A DNA stretch of 64,000 nt, from the NCBI RefSeq assembly GCF_017921975.2, contig NZ_JAGEMO020000009.1, forward strand, positions 124,001-188,000, given 5' to 3'. Positions 26,068 through 34,020 of the stretch are shown here, in pieces. The notes below the pieces were generated by a model that did no database searches, was not told where the DNA came from, and was given only the letters and a program-made list of their open reading frames with translations. The DNA is from Hymenobacter terricola. Its GTDB lineage: Bacteria; Bacteroidota; Bacteroidia; Cytophagales; Hymenobacteraceae. Each line of letters starts with the position of its first letter. The stretch's first letter is position 1. The translations under genes were made by a program, and so were the position numbers.

Positions 26068-26730
26068 ATGAAAAATTCCCTGTTAATTCTCGTCGGTACC
26101 GCCGCGCTTTCGCTCGCTTCCTGCTCGCAGGAAAAAACCACCGAAACCACGACTGTCCCCGCCGGTGACGCCACCACTACGACTACTACCACCACGACCA
26201 CTCCGCTGACCGATGCCCAGATTGAGGCCCGTGCTCAGCAAATTGCCGATAAGATGGTGGCCAACATGAAAATTACGGATGAGGCCACGAAAACCAAAAT
26301 CCGCACCGTGTACGTGAACCGCTACAAGCGCATGAACGAGCTGCGCACCAAGTACACCACCGACACCACCGGCATGGCTGCCGCCATGCGCGAGGCCGGC
26401 ACCGCCACCGATACCGAATTCAAGTCGGTTTTTACCGACCCCACGCAGTATCAGGCCTACGAGTCGAGCCGCTCGACCTACGACGACAGCAACTACTCGG
26501 ACGACAGCTCGACGTCGATGGCTGATACCGCTTCCACCTCCATGGCCCCCGCTTCGTCGACGACTACGACGGAGAGCAGCACCACGACCACGACTGATGC
26601 CGGCACTGGCACCGACGCCATGACGGCCTCGAAAATGAAGGCCAAAGCCGACAATGGCAGCAAAATCAAGGTGAAAGAAAATGGCAAGGTGAAAACCAAA
26701 GATGCCGACGGCACCAAAGTAAAAAATTAA
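26068..26730 (+). CDS. Thr-rich predicted lipoprotein of unknown function
   Basis: The 220-residue product starts with a lipoprotein signal (LSLASC, Cys about 19). A Thr-rich linker follows, then a charged helical domain (about 45-135) and a Ser/Thr/Asp-rich stretch. The end is a Lys-rich tail in which K-K/G-K-V-K units repeat. A central helix (DEATKTKIRTVYVNRYKRM) is the only conserved-looking part. A terminator follows directly. Confidence 0.65.
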   Translation: MKNSLLILVGTAALSLASCSQEKTTETTTVPAGDATTTTTTTTTTPLTDAQIEARAQQIADKMVANMKITDEATKTKIRTVYVNRYKRMNELRTKYTTDTTGMAAAMREAGTATDTEFKSVFTDPTQYQAYESSRSTYDDSNYSDDSSTSMADTASTSMAPASSTTTTESSTTTTTDAGTGTDAMTASKMKAKADNGSKIKVKENGKVKTKDADGTKVKN

Positions 26731-26765
26731 CGGTTTGGTCGATGCAATCGGCCATATCATCGCCT

Positions 26766-26800
26766 AAAAGCCCACGCCTGCAACGGTGTGGGCTTTTTTT
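26766..26800 (+). terminator. Rho-independent terminator
   Basis: The stem AAAGCCCACGCC / GGTGTGGGCTTT, with one mismatch, is followed by seven T residues. It closes the lipoprotein gene at 26068-26730. Confidence 0.8.
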
Positions 26801-26847
26801 GGCTCATTGGGTTGCTACTTTGTAGTTGCGTTGCGTTTAAAGGATTG

Positions 26848-27546
26848 ATGCTTTCTGAGGTAGAGTCTTGTGTACGTGCCATTTGGCCGAAGTTGAGCCG
26901 TGGCTTCGGCCTGTTGGCGGGGCTGTGGCTATGGGCTGGAATTGCACACGCCCAGGCGCCGCAGCAGGTGAGGGTGAGCGGCAGCGTATCGGAGGTACAA
27001 ACCCGGCTGCCCATCCCGGGCGCTACCGTGCTGGTGCTGCGCACGCGCCGGGGCGTGGTCACGACCACAACCGGGGATTTTTCGGTGGATGCCCTGCCCA
27101 CCGATACCATCATGTTTCGGGCTCTGGGCTACAAGTCGCAGCGGATGCCACTGGGCGGCACGGGCCTCTCGCAGCTGGTGGTGCGCATTCAGCTGGCGCG
27201 CGACAGCGTGCGCCTGGGCGATGTGCAGGTAACCGCCGACCGGCCCGACCGCGCCATCATCAACCGGGCGCTGCGCAACATGAAGCGGCCCGTGCCGCCG
27301 GTGGTAAGCGGCGTGAAGCGTCCGCCCAAGCCCAAGCCGTTGTTCGCCGTCGATTCGACCGCGCCCAAAAAGCCGGTGCCCACCATCGCCAGCCCCGTGA
27401 GCCTGCTCTACGACCAGTTCTCGCGCGAGGGCAAGCAGCGCCGCAAAATGGAGCAAATCGAAGCCGAGCTACGGGCCGAAAAAGCCCGAAAATCCCGCGC
27501 CGATTACAACAAAGCCTTTCTGGACAACCGCGGCTACCAGCCGTAG
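26848..27546 (+). CDS. Exported protein with CarboxypepD_reg-like domain
   Basis: I chose the ATG at 26848, giving 232 residues, because further upstream starts lie in the terminator. A signal peptide ends near HAQ (about residue 35). The next 80 residues form a carboxypeptidase-regulatory-like beta-sandwich (VSGSVSEVQTRLPIPGATV, TTTGDFSVDALP, FRALGYKSQ). The C-terminal 90 residues are proline- and lysine-rich and then strongly charged (REGKQRRKMEQIEAELRAE), ending in FLDNRGY. Such domains occur at the N terminus of TonB-dependent receptors, but no barrel is present here. This looks like a stand-alone member of a type common in Bacteroidota. Confidence 0.75.
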   Translation: MLSEVESCVRAIWPKLSRGFGLLAGLWLWAGIAHAQAPQQVRVSGSVSEVQTRLPIPGATVLVLRTRRGVVTTTTGDFSVDALPTDTIMFRALGYKSQRMPLGGTGLSQLVVRIQLARDSVRLGDVQVTADRPDRAIINRALRNMKRPVPPVVSGVKRPPKPKPLFAVDSTAPKKPVPTIASPVSLLYDQFSREGKQRRKMEQIEAELRAEKARKSRADYNKAFLDNRGYQP

Positions 27547-27643
27547 CAGTTAACAGTGAGCAGTGAGCAGTTAACAATTAACGAAATTGCTCACTGCTCA
27601 CTGATAACTGCTCACTGATAACTGCTCACTGATAACTGCTACT
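27547..27643. repeat. AGTTAACAGTGAGCAG-type repeat with 14-bp tandem array
   Basis: The left part contains CAGTTAACAGTGAGCAGTGAGC and TTAACAATTAAC. The right part contains the complement, including three tandem copies of a 14-bp unit (CTCACTGATAACTG) at about 27597-27639. The whole can fold as an imperfect hairpin. The same AGTTAACA-ATGAGCAGTTAACAG core occurs inside the RND pump gene at 60719-60747. Confidence 0.8.
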
Positions 27644-27667
27644 TACCCTTTCGCGTAAGCCCAAAGT

Positions 27668-28660
27668 ATGAAAATTGGGTATCCTTGCGTGAACGAGGCG
27701 ATGGATTGCAGCGCGGCCAATACCTTCCGGCTGGCCTCGTACTCTGAAGAACGCCTGACGACGGCCGTGACGTCCAACCTGGCCTGCCTGCGCCGCCTCC
27801 TGGAATGGAACGTGGCCCAGGGCCTGCTTTTTTTTCGAATTGGTTCGGGCATTGTGCCGTTCGGCTCGCACCCCATCAACACTTTTCCCTGGCAGGCCCA
27901 CTTCGCGGCGGAGTTCAGGGAAATTGGCGATTACATCAAGGCCAATAATTTGCGGGTGAGCTTTCATCCCGACCAGTTTGTGGTGTTGAATTCGCCCAGC
28001 CCGGACATTGTGCGGCGCAGCATCGAAGAACTGGTTTACCAGGGCTCGATGCTGGATTTGATGGGACTGGATGGCACGGCCAAGCTTCAGATTCACGTGG
28101 GCGGGCTGTATGGCGAGCGGGAACTGGCCATCAGCCGGTTTGCGGCCGTGCACGCTACGCTGCCGGCGGCGGTGAAGGCCCGCGTGGTGGTGGAGAACGA
28201 TGACCGGCTGTTTCCGCTGCGCGACTGCCTGCACCTGCACGAGCTGACCGGCGTACCCATTTTGTTCGACAATTTCCACCACGAATGCCTCAACCACGGC
28301 GAGCCCATGCACGAAGCCTTGCGCCTGGCCGCCGCCACCTGGCACCCCACCGCCGACGGCGTGCCGATGATGGACTACAGCTCCCAAGCCCTGGGCGAGC
28401 GCAAAGGCAAGCACACCGATGACCTGGTCGACGGCCTGTTCCGCGGCTTCCTCGCCGAGCTGCACGGGCTGGAGGTGGACCTCATGCTGGAAATCAAGAA
28501 CAAGGAAGCCAGCGCCCTGCGCGCCGTAGCCATTCTGCGCGAGCTGGGCCTGAGCGCCCCCGCCCCCGATGTTCCCCGCCTGCCGCTAACCCTGCCGCCC
28601 GACCCCAGCGCGCCACCCAAAGCCCGACGCGCCCCAAAAGCAATGAGCAGCCACGTCTGA
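27668..28660 (+). CDS. uvsE: UV DNA damage repair endonuclease UvsE
   Basis: The 330-residue protein is a TIM-barrel UVDE enzyme. It begins MKIGYPCVNE and shows FFRIGSGIVPFGSH near residue 55, RVSFHPDQF near 97, KLQIHVGG near 140, VENDDRLF near 177, ILFDNFHHE near 200 and DLMLEIKNKE near 275; these supply the metal-binding His, Asp and Glu residues. The enzyme cuts DNA 5' of UV photoproducts. The C-terminal 45 residues are Pro/Ala-rich and probably disordered. Confidence 0.93.
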   Translation: MKIGYPCVNEAMDCSAANTFRLASYSEERLTTAVTSNLACLRRLLEWNVAQGLLFFRIGSGIVPFGSHPINTFPWQAHFAAEFREIGDYIKANNLRVSFHPDQFVVLNSPSPDIVRRSIEELVYQGSMLDLMGLDGTAKLQIHVGGLYGERELAISRFAAVHATLPAAVKARVVVENDDRLFPLRDCLHLHELTGVPILFDNFHHECLNHGEPMHEALRLAAATWHPTADGVPMMDYSSQALGERKGKHTDDLVDGLFRGFLAELHGLEVDLMLEIKNKEASALRAVAILRELGLSAPAPDVPRLPLTLPPDPSAPPKARRAPKAMSSHV

Positions 28661-28743
28661 GAAGGGCAATACCCGCTCACTTTTGTTTACTTGGTGAAGC
28701 AGTGCACCAACGCCTCAAAAACCATCACCTTACCCCTCCAACC

Positions 28744-29100
28744 ATGCCTTCCGACCACCTTCTTGCCACCATCAGCGCCCTTAAAAACGGCCTCACCAGC
28801 CTGCCCCTGGGCTCCGCGATGGACAATACCGAAACCTGGCAGCATCAATTTCTGCAAAGCGGCGAGCCCGGCTTGCAGGACATTGCCCGCGAAATTGGCA
28901 ACCTCCAATCCCTGCTCACCAGCGGCGCGCTGAGTGCCGCGGCCATTGGCAACTCGCTCACCATGCTGGGCGAACAGACCGGCGAAGCCAGCGCCCAAGC
29001 CCCCGACGACCTGAAAAAGCCGCTCACCGAGCTAGCGGATTTGCTGCGTCGGCACGGCGGCGACTTATTAGCCCACGCCGAAAAAAGCAAGAATAAATAG
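28744..29100 (+). CDS. Small alpha-helical protein of unknown function
   Basis: The ATG at 28744 gives 118 residues (MPSDHLLATI); a GTG 42 bases upstream is possible. No signal peptide is present. The sequence is mostly amphipathic helix with SLPLGSAMDNTETW near residue 25 and ends in a charged helix (LLAHAEKSKNK). The family is not recognised. A perfect long terminator hairpin follows. Confidence 0.6.
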   Translation: MPSDHLLATISALKNGLTSLPLGSAMDNTETWQHQFLQSGEPGLQDIAREIGNLQSLLTSGALSAAAIGNSLTMLGEQTGEASAQAPDDLKKPLTELADLLRRHGGDLLAHAEKSKNK

Positions 29101-29117
29101 GTGCTGGTGGCCGGTTT

Positions 29118-29172
29118 GCCAAAGCCAACGAAGCCCCGCTCAAATGCTGAGCGGGGCTTCGTTGGCTTTGGC
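29118..29172. terminator. Very long perfect hairpin, likely bidirectional terminator
   Basis: A perfect 25-bp stem with a 5-base loop lies between the convergent genes ending at 29100 and 29189. Its core is GAAGCCCCGCTCA / TGAGCGGGGCTTC. It lacks long flanking T runs. Confidence 0.7.
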
Positions 29173-29188
29173 CAGTGATGCTTAACGC

Positions 29189-29572
29189 TTAGTTCTGGCG
29201 CACGTTGCTGCTGCTGCTACGGCGCGAGCGACTCGGTACCACGTCGGTGGACTGGCGAAGGCGGCCATCCTTGAGCAAGGGCTGCTCCCGAATGTCGGGC
29301 ACGGCCGTGGGTGAAGCCTCGGGCGTGCCCGCCGGCGAGAAACTACCGGTTTGCACCTGGCGGCTGGGCTGGGCGTCGGTATTGGTGGGCGTGCGCTGCA
29401 TGTCGGGCGGTCCCTGAATGGTGCTTTGGTTCAGGGCCGGGTTCACGGGAGGCACGGTGGTTTGGCCCTGGCTGCCCGCGCGCACCGGAGCCGAAGGGTC
29501 GAACGGAATGGTTTGGGCTTGTGCCGAAGCGGCCAGCAGCAGGCCGGCGAGCAGCAGGAAGTACGGTTTCAT
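29189..29572 (-). CDS. Small exported Pro/Thr/Ser-rich protein
   Basis: The ATG at 29572 gives 127 residues with a clean signal peptide (FLLLAGLLLAASAQAQ). The mature part is low in hydrophobic residues and rich in Pro, Thr, Gln and Ser, and ends with an Arg/Ser-rich stretch (SRSRRSSSSN). It is probably unstructured. I do not recognise a family. Confidence 0.6.
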   Translation of the reverse strand: MKPYFLLLAGLLLAASAQAQTIPFDPSAPVRAGSQGQTTVPPVNPALNQSTIQGPPDMQRTPTNTDAQPSRQVQTGSFSPAGTPEASPTAVPDIREQPLLKDGRLRQSTDVVPSRSRRSSSSNVRQN

Positions 29573-29597
29573 ATAAAGGGGGGAAATAGGAGAGAAG

Positions 29598-29637
29598 CAA
29601 AAAACCGGCTGCTTCGAAAGAAACAGCCGGTTTTCTT
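29598..29637 (-). terminator. Rho-independent terminator of the 29672-30031 gene
   Basis: On the minus strand a stem AAAACCGGCTG / CAGCCGGTTTT is followed by a run of T residues. It lies between the two minus-strand genes and separates their transcripts. Confidence 0.75.
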
Positions 29638-29671
29638 TGCCTCTTACGGCCTTGGGTCGCAATAAGTTACA

Positions 29672-30031
29672 CTACATGGTGGACTTGCCTTTCATTTTGC
29701 CCTTGCGGTTCGTGCTTTTAGATTTCATCGTGCGGCCCGAGGTAGTGCTGCCCGAAGTCGTGCCGCTGGTGGTGCCGTACGTAGAGCCGCTGGTGGTGCC
29801 CATGGTGCCGGTAGTGGTACCGGTTGTAGTGCCCATGGTTCCGCTGGTGCTGCCCGTGGTGCCGGTAGTGGTACCGGTTGTAGTGCCTGTGGTGCTGCCC
29901 GTAGTTCCGCTAGTGGTGCCCGTGGTACCGGTGGTCGTGCCCGTGGTGCTGCCAGCAGTGGTTTGCGCAAAAGCTGCGTTGCTCAAGCCCAAAGTCAACA
30001 AAGCGGCCGCGAGAATTTTGATAGTCTTCAT
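29672..30031 (-). CDS. Exported Thr/Gly/Ser repeat protein with basic tail
   Basis: The 119-residue product has a signal peptide (ILAAALLTLGLSNAAFAQ) followed by about 75 residues of near-pure T, G and S in GTT, GTTT, GST and GTM units. The end is a basic tail rich in Lys and Met (MKSKSTNRKGKMKGKS). The DNA is a degenerate tandem repeat built of about 12- and 18-bp units. The opposite strand is also open but encodes only a Val/Pro repeat and is a shadow. Confidence 0.65.
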   Translation of the reverse strand: MKTIKILAAALLTLGLSNAAFAQTTAGSTTGTTTGTTGTTSGTTGSTTGTTTGTTTGTTGSTSGTMGTTTGTTTGTMGTTSGSTYGTTSGTTSGSTTSGRTMKSKSTNRKGKMKGKSTM

Positions 30032-30595
30032 GTAATTATGGAAAATGGAAATGTGGAAAGGAAAAGGTCAGGAGTTGATGTTTTTAATAAGGAGGACAGC
30101 TTCTTAAGCCGTAGCCCCTTTACGGGAATGCACCTTGGTTTGGTTACAAAATGGAAGAGTTATTGTTGGAGGTAAAAAATTTAAGCTCAACTATTTATAA
30201 AATAAATACTGCTGAAATCATATGTCAAATCAACAGTTTTTCAGGCTCATCTTTTACCCTTTAAAACCGCTAATTTCCAAGGAACAACCAGTCGAAAAAT
30301 AGCGCCAAGCCAACTGCGTCGCTTCGGGTTGGCGTTGGCTATGCGCCGCGCCTGCGGTAGGTAGCGGGGTGATTTGCACCCAAAAAAACTCCCCGCCAGC
30401 ACACTGCCAGCGGGGAGTTGCCGGGCCGGGTGCGCACGATGAGGCAGTCGGTGGCAGTGGGCGGCTGGCACAGGGCGCGGCTCCGGCGGCGCCAGAAAGG
30501 CTGGTTTTCCGGCTATCCGGTATTTTTTTTGCAGCCGGTGTAACGATTCGCTCGAAGCCCGGTACCCCTTTCAATCCAACCCCTAAAACCATTCC
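30032..30595. other. 564-base intergenic region with an orphan minus-strand terminator
   Basis: No gene is recognised here. The part from about 30060 to 30300 is clearly more AT-rich than its surroundings. At 30383-30420 a hairpin AACTCCCCGC / GCGGGGAGTT is flanked by seven A residues on its left. This makes it a good terminator for a transcript running leftward on the minus strand, although no minus-strand gene lies to its right. The segment 30421-30595 could therefore encode a small RNA opposite the leader of the sigma factor gene. Confidence 0.45.
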
Positions 30596-31138
30596 GTGGA
30601 ATCCACGAGCGACGAAGCACTGATGGCCGCCGTAAAGGCCGACGACCTCGACCAGCTGGTGCCGCTGTTCGAACGCTACCACGGCCCCTTGTTCAACTAC
30701 CTTACCCGCCTCACCAACGACCGCGAAACCAGCGAAGACCTGACCCAAACCGTGTTCGAGCGCATCCTCAAATACCGCAGCAGCTACCAGCCCACCCAGC
30801 CCTTCAAGGCCTGGGTGTACCAAATGGCCCGCAACGTGCACGCCGACCATTGGCACCGCAAGGAAAAGCTGCGCGCCGCCGATGTGGACGAAGTGGAGCG
30901 CACCGGCGGCCTGCGCGGCGCGGCCTTCTCCCAAATGCGCGTCAGCAACCACCACGACGACCTGCACGAAGCCCTGGCCCTGCTGCCCACCCCGCAGCGC
31001 GAAATTCTGGTGCTGAACCGCTTCCAGGGGTTTGGCTACGAGGAAATTGGTAAGCTGCTGGGCTGCACCGCCGAAGCCGCCCGCGTGAAAGCCCACCGCG
31101 CATTGCAGGCGCTGCGCAAAATCTACTTCGCCAATTAA
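30596..31138 (+). CDS. ECF-family RNA polymerase sigma factor (cassette 1)
   Basis: The 180-residue product starts at a GTG. Sigma region 2 spans about residues 20-90 (LFNYLTRLTNDRETSEDLTQTVFERIL, FKAWVYQMARNVHADHW). Region 4 spans about 125-175, with LPTPQREILVLNRFQGFGYEEIGKLLG as the DNA-binding helix-turn-helix. The anti-sigma gene begins 4 bases after its stop, so the pair is surely cotranscribed. It probably directs transcription in response to an envelope signal relayed by the anti-sigma factor. Confidence 0.9.
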   Translation: MESTSDEALMAAVKADDLDQLVPLFERYHGPLFNYLTRLTNDRETSEDLTQTVFERILKYRSSYQPTQPFKAWVYQMARNVHADHWHRKEKLRAADVDEVERTGGLRGAAFSQMRVSNHHDDLHEALALLPTPQREILVLNRFQGFGYEEIGKLLGCTAEAARVKAHRALQALRKIYFAN

Positions 31139-31142
31139 GTCC

Positions 31143-31988
31143 ATGAAAACGCCCGAACCCACTGCCTGCCACGAGATGGAAGCCCTGCTGCCGGCCTACG
31201 TCGAGCACAGTCTGCCGGCTGCCGAGGCTGAGCGCGTGGCCGCCCACCTGCCCACCTGCCCCGGCTGCCAGCTGCAAGTCACCCAGCTCCGCGCCCTTTC
31301 CGACGACTTGGATGCCGCCCTGCCCGAGGTGCCCCGCACGGCCCTGCGCGCCAACTTTATAGCCATGCTGGAGCAGCAAAAGGCGCAGCTGAAGCCTGAA
31401 GCAACCTTCGCTGCCCCGCCGGCCCCGCCCGAAGCCAAAGTGGTATCGATGTGGCCCACGGCCCTGGCCAACAACTGGCTGCGCATCGCCGCCAGTATTG
31501 TCCTGATTGCCGCCGGCGTGCTGCTCGGCCGCAACCTGCACTGGGGCGCCCAACCCCCCGCCGACCTGGCCGCGAACACCCGGCCGGCCCACGCCGAGCT
31601 GGCCCAGGCCCTGACCGGCAGTAACGGCAACACGGTGTCGGCCAGCGACCGGATTCAGCTGGTGACCAATTCCAGCAGGCAGAACGAGCCCGGCGACCCC
31701 ACCGTGCAGGTGCTCATCAACACGCTCAACTTCGACCCCAACCCCAACGTGCGCCTGGCCGCCTGCGAGGCCCTCTACCGCCTGCGCGACGACTCGCGGG
31801 TGCGCGAAGCGCTGGTGCACTCGCTGCCCATCCAAACCGACCCCAACGTGCAGATTACCCTGATTGACATGTTGGTGTCGATGCGGGTGCGCCGGGCCGT
31901 GCCGCAGCTTGAGCGCCTGGCCAAGCGCCCCGATGCGCTGCCCGTGGTGCGCGCCCAGGCCGAAGCCGGCATCGGCAAACTGATTTAA
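31143..31988 (+). CDS. Anti-sigma factor: zinc finger, one membrane helix, HEAT-like C terminus (cassette 1)
   Basis: The 281-residue protein has an N-terminal anti-sigma zinc finger with His35, Cys39 and Cys42 (H-x3-C-x2-C, in AAHLPTCPGC) plus Cys9. A single transmembrane helix lies near residues 110-130 (RIAASIVLIAAGVLLG). The periplasmic part contains two to three HEAT-like helical repeats from about residue 175 (DPNPNVRLAACEALYRL, TDPNVQITLIDMLV). It most likely holds the upstream sigma factor at the membrane; the HEAT-like domain would be the sensing or protein-binding part. Confidence 0.85.
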   Translation: MKTPEPTACHEMEALLPAYVEHSLPAAEAERVAAHLPTCPGCQLQVTQLRALSDDLDAALPEVPRTALRANFIAMLEQQKAQLKPEATFAAPPAPPEAKVVSMWPTALANNWLRIAASIVLIAAGVLLGRNLHWGAQPPADLAANTRPAHAELAQALTGSNGNTVSASDRIQLVTNSSRQNEPGDPTVQVLINTLNFDPNPNVRLAACEALYRLRDDSRVREALVHSLPIQTDPNVQITLIDMLVSMRVRRAVPQLERLAKRPDALPVVRAQAEAGIGKLI

Positions 31989-32000
31989 ACGAACAGTTCA

Positions 32001-32110
32001 GAACGTCATGCAGAGCGCGGCGAAGCATCTCGCGTGCCACCACTGATTCTTTTTCAACGATTGAATTCCTATGCCATGCAAGATGCTTCGCCGCACTCTG
32101 CATGACGTTT
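32001..32110. repeat. Dispersed palindromic repeat, GTCATGC type, full copy
   Basis: This is the second full copy of the repeat at 3129-3231. It has matching arms GAACGTCATGCAGAGCGCGG and the complement at the right end, AGCATCT boxes, and a centre with AACGATTGAATTC. It separates the anti-sigma gene from the first DUF4097 gene. Confidence 0.85.
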
Positions 32111-32200
32111 TATTCCTCGCTTTTCTCTCCTTTTTTCTGCACGCGGCGCCGGTCACCGGCGCCGCGCCAGGACCTCACTTGCTTAATTTATTTACGTAAT

Positions 32201-32968
32201 ATGAACAAGTTCATTCTCCTCACTTTGGCGGGTGCGCTCGTGGCTCAGGCCGGACACGCCCAGGAATACAAGACCAGGCTCAGCGGCAAAGACCGCAAAA
32301 TCGTGCTCGAAATGCAGGGCAGCGACGTGACCGTGGAAGGCATCGACGGCAGCGAGCTGGTGATAAAAGGCAACGGCTACGAAGAAGCCCCCAAGCGCGC
32401 CGAGGGCCTGCACCCCATCTACAACACGGCCGTGGACAACACCAAAATTGGCCTGGCGGTGACGCAAACCGATAATACGGTGCGCATTGTGCGGGCCTCG
32501 CGCAAGGATGCCAACTACGTTATTCAGGTGCCGCGCGGCTCCAGCGTGCAGTACAGCCAAACGAACTGGAACGGCGGCGACCTGGTGGTGCGCGACATTG
32601 CCGGCGACCTCGAAGTGAGCATGAAATCCGGCGACATCAAGCTCACGAACGTGGCCGGCCCGGTGGTGGCCAACACCGTGAGCGGCGACATCCAGGTGAA
32701 GTTTGCGCCCATGCGCCAGGGCCCCAGCTCCATCAGCACCGTGAGCGGCGACGTGGACGTGAGCATGCCCGCCAGCACCAAAGCCACCTTGAAGCTGCGT
32801 TCTATATCGGGCGAAGTCTACACCGATTTCGACATGAACCTGGGCAAAGGCGACGAAAACATGCGCCACATCGGCGGCCAGGTGGTGGACGGCAGCATTA
32901 ACGGCGGTGGCAACGCGGTATCGCTCAAAACGGTGAGCGGCGACATCTACGTCCGCAAGGCGAAGTAG
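32201..32968 (+). CDS. DUF4097 exported protein (cassette 1, first copy)
   Basis: The ATG at 32201 gives 255 residues with a signal peptide ending near HAQ (residue 20). The mature protein is a DUF4097-type right-handed beta-helix with repeating units such as GGDLVVRDIAGDLEVSMKSG, V-ANTVSGDIQV and STVSGDVDVSMP, and ends in KTVSGDIYVRKAK. Family members occur next to sigma/anti-sigma pairs and are thought to be envelope-exposed. The molecular role is unknown. Confidence 0.82.
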   Translation: MNKFILLTLAGALVAQAGHAQEYKTRLSGKDRKIVLEMQGSDVTVEGIDGSELVIKGNGYEEAPKRAEGLHPIYNTAVDNTKIGLAVTQTDNTVRIVRASRKDANYVIQVPRGSSVQYSQTNWNGGDLVVRDIAGDLEVSMKSGDIKLTNVAGPVVANTVSGDIQVKFAPMRQGPSSISTVSGDVDVSMPASTKATLKLRSISGEVYTDFDMNLGKGDENMRHIGGQVVDGSINGGGNAVSLKTVSGDIYVRKAK

Positions 32969-33069
32969 CGGACTGGCCCCGCCGGCCATATCGGGAACGG
33001 TTGTGCTGGGTAAGCCCGGAAAACGCTTCTAAAAATTACTCCTTCCACTTCTGCAAAAAAACCAACGCC

Positions 33070-33816
33070 ATGCGCCGCTTTTTCTTCCTCCTGTTGCTGG
33101 TGCTCGCCACGGGCGGCATGCAATCAGCCTTCGCCCAGAAAATTATTGAAAAAAGCGCGAGCCTGGCCACCGGGCAGCGCTTATTCCTCGACCTGCGGCA
33201 GGCGAGTAGCATTCGCATCCGGGCCGGGGCCGGCAACAAAGTGACCCTGAAAGCCTCCGTCAGCATCAACCAGAACCACCTCAACGACGCCCTGCTGCTC
33301 ACCACGGAGCAGACCGGAGAGGAGGTGAAGCTGACCTCTGAATTCGACAAGGAAATGCTGCGCAATGCCCAGCCCGGCGACTGCCCCAGCGGCGGCGCTT
33401 ACTACGGCGAAACGTACTACGCCAACGGCAAAGATGACGGGGCGACCGACCGCAACGGCAACCGCCACAATCCGGTCTGCGCCGTCATCGAATACGACAT
33501 CACGGTGCCGGCCGGCGTGAGCCTGCGCGTGTCCACGCTGAGCGGCAACATCGACATTGCCGGCCTCACCGGGCCCATCGAGGCCAAGTCGCTGAGCGGC
33601 TTCGTGGATGTGGCCTGGCCCGCCACGCAAGGCGCCGAGCTGGCGCTGAAAACCATTACCGGCGAGGTGTATACCGACCAGGACATCGCCTTTAGCACGG
33701 CGCCGAAGAAAACCCCCATTGTGGGGTATCAGCTGCACGGCACGCTCAAAGGCAGCGGCCCGTTGGTCAAGCTCGAATCCATCAGCAACGACGTGTATTT
33801 CCGTAAGCGGAAGTAG
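33070..33816 (+). CDS. DUF4097-like exported protein (cassette 1, second copy)
   Basis: The ATG at 33070 gives 248 residues with a signal peptide ending at AFAQ. The beta-helix repeat is shorter than in the neighbour: GVSLRVSTLSGNIDIAGLTG, IEAKSLSGFVDV and LKTITGEVYTDQDI. It ends SISNDVYFRKRK, like its paralogues. A loop with two Cys residues (GDCPSGG and NPVCAV) may form a disulfide. The TAG stop codon lies inside the adjacent inverted repeat. Confidence 0.8.
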   Translation: MRRFFFLLLLVLATGGMQSAFAQKIIEKSASLATGQRLFLDLRQASSIRIRAGAGNKVTLKASVSINQNHLNDALLLTTEQTGEEVKLTSEFDKEMLRNAQPGDCPSGGAYYGETYYANGKDDGATDRNGNRHNPVCAVIEYDITVPAGVSLRVSTLSGNIDIAGLTGPIEAKSLSGFVDVAWPATQGAELALKTITGEVYTDQDIAFSTAPKKTPIVGYQLHGTLKGSGPLVKLESISNDVYFRKRK

Positions 33817-33905
33817 AGACGCATAATTGCGTCTTGTCGTTGAACGATGACTCCTTGATGCTTTTCGAAAGGCGCGGACGATGAGACGAAATTATGCGTC
33901 TCTAC
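33813..33905. repeat. Inverted repeat of the GTAGAGACGC type
   Basis: GTAGAGACGCATAATTGCGT at 33813 is mirrored by ACGAAATTATGCGTCTCTAC ending at 33905, with about 50 bases between. The left arm overlaps the stop codon of the preceding DUF4097 gene. It separates cassette 1 from cassette 2. Confidence 0.8.
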
Positions 33906-34020
33906 ACCCTGCCATTGCCTTATGTTTTCGGACCTGAAAAAAAGTTTGCAGATTTCTGTAACCTTCCCGGTTTGGCGCGGTGTCCACCCCTGAATACCAT
34001 CACAACCCCACTGTATCAGC

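Noticed and set aside
27547..27643. Possible CRISPR array because of 14-bp direct repeats
   Set aside because: Units are directly adjacent with no spacers, and no cas genes are present.
29637..30035. A Val/Pro repeat protein on the plus strand
   Set aside because: It is the complement of the Thr/Gly repeat protein, which has a proper signal peptide.
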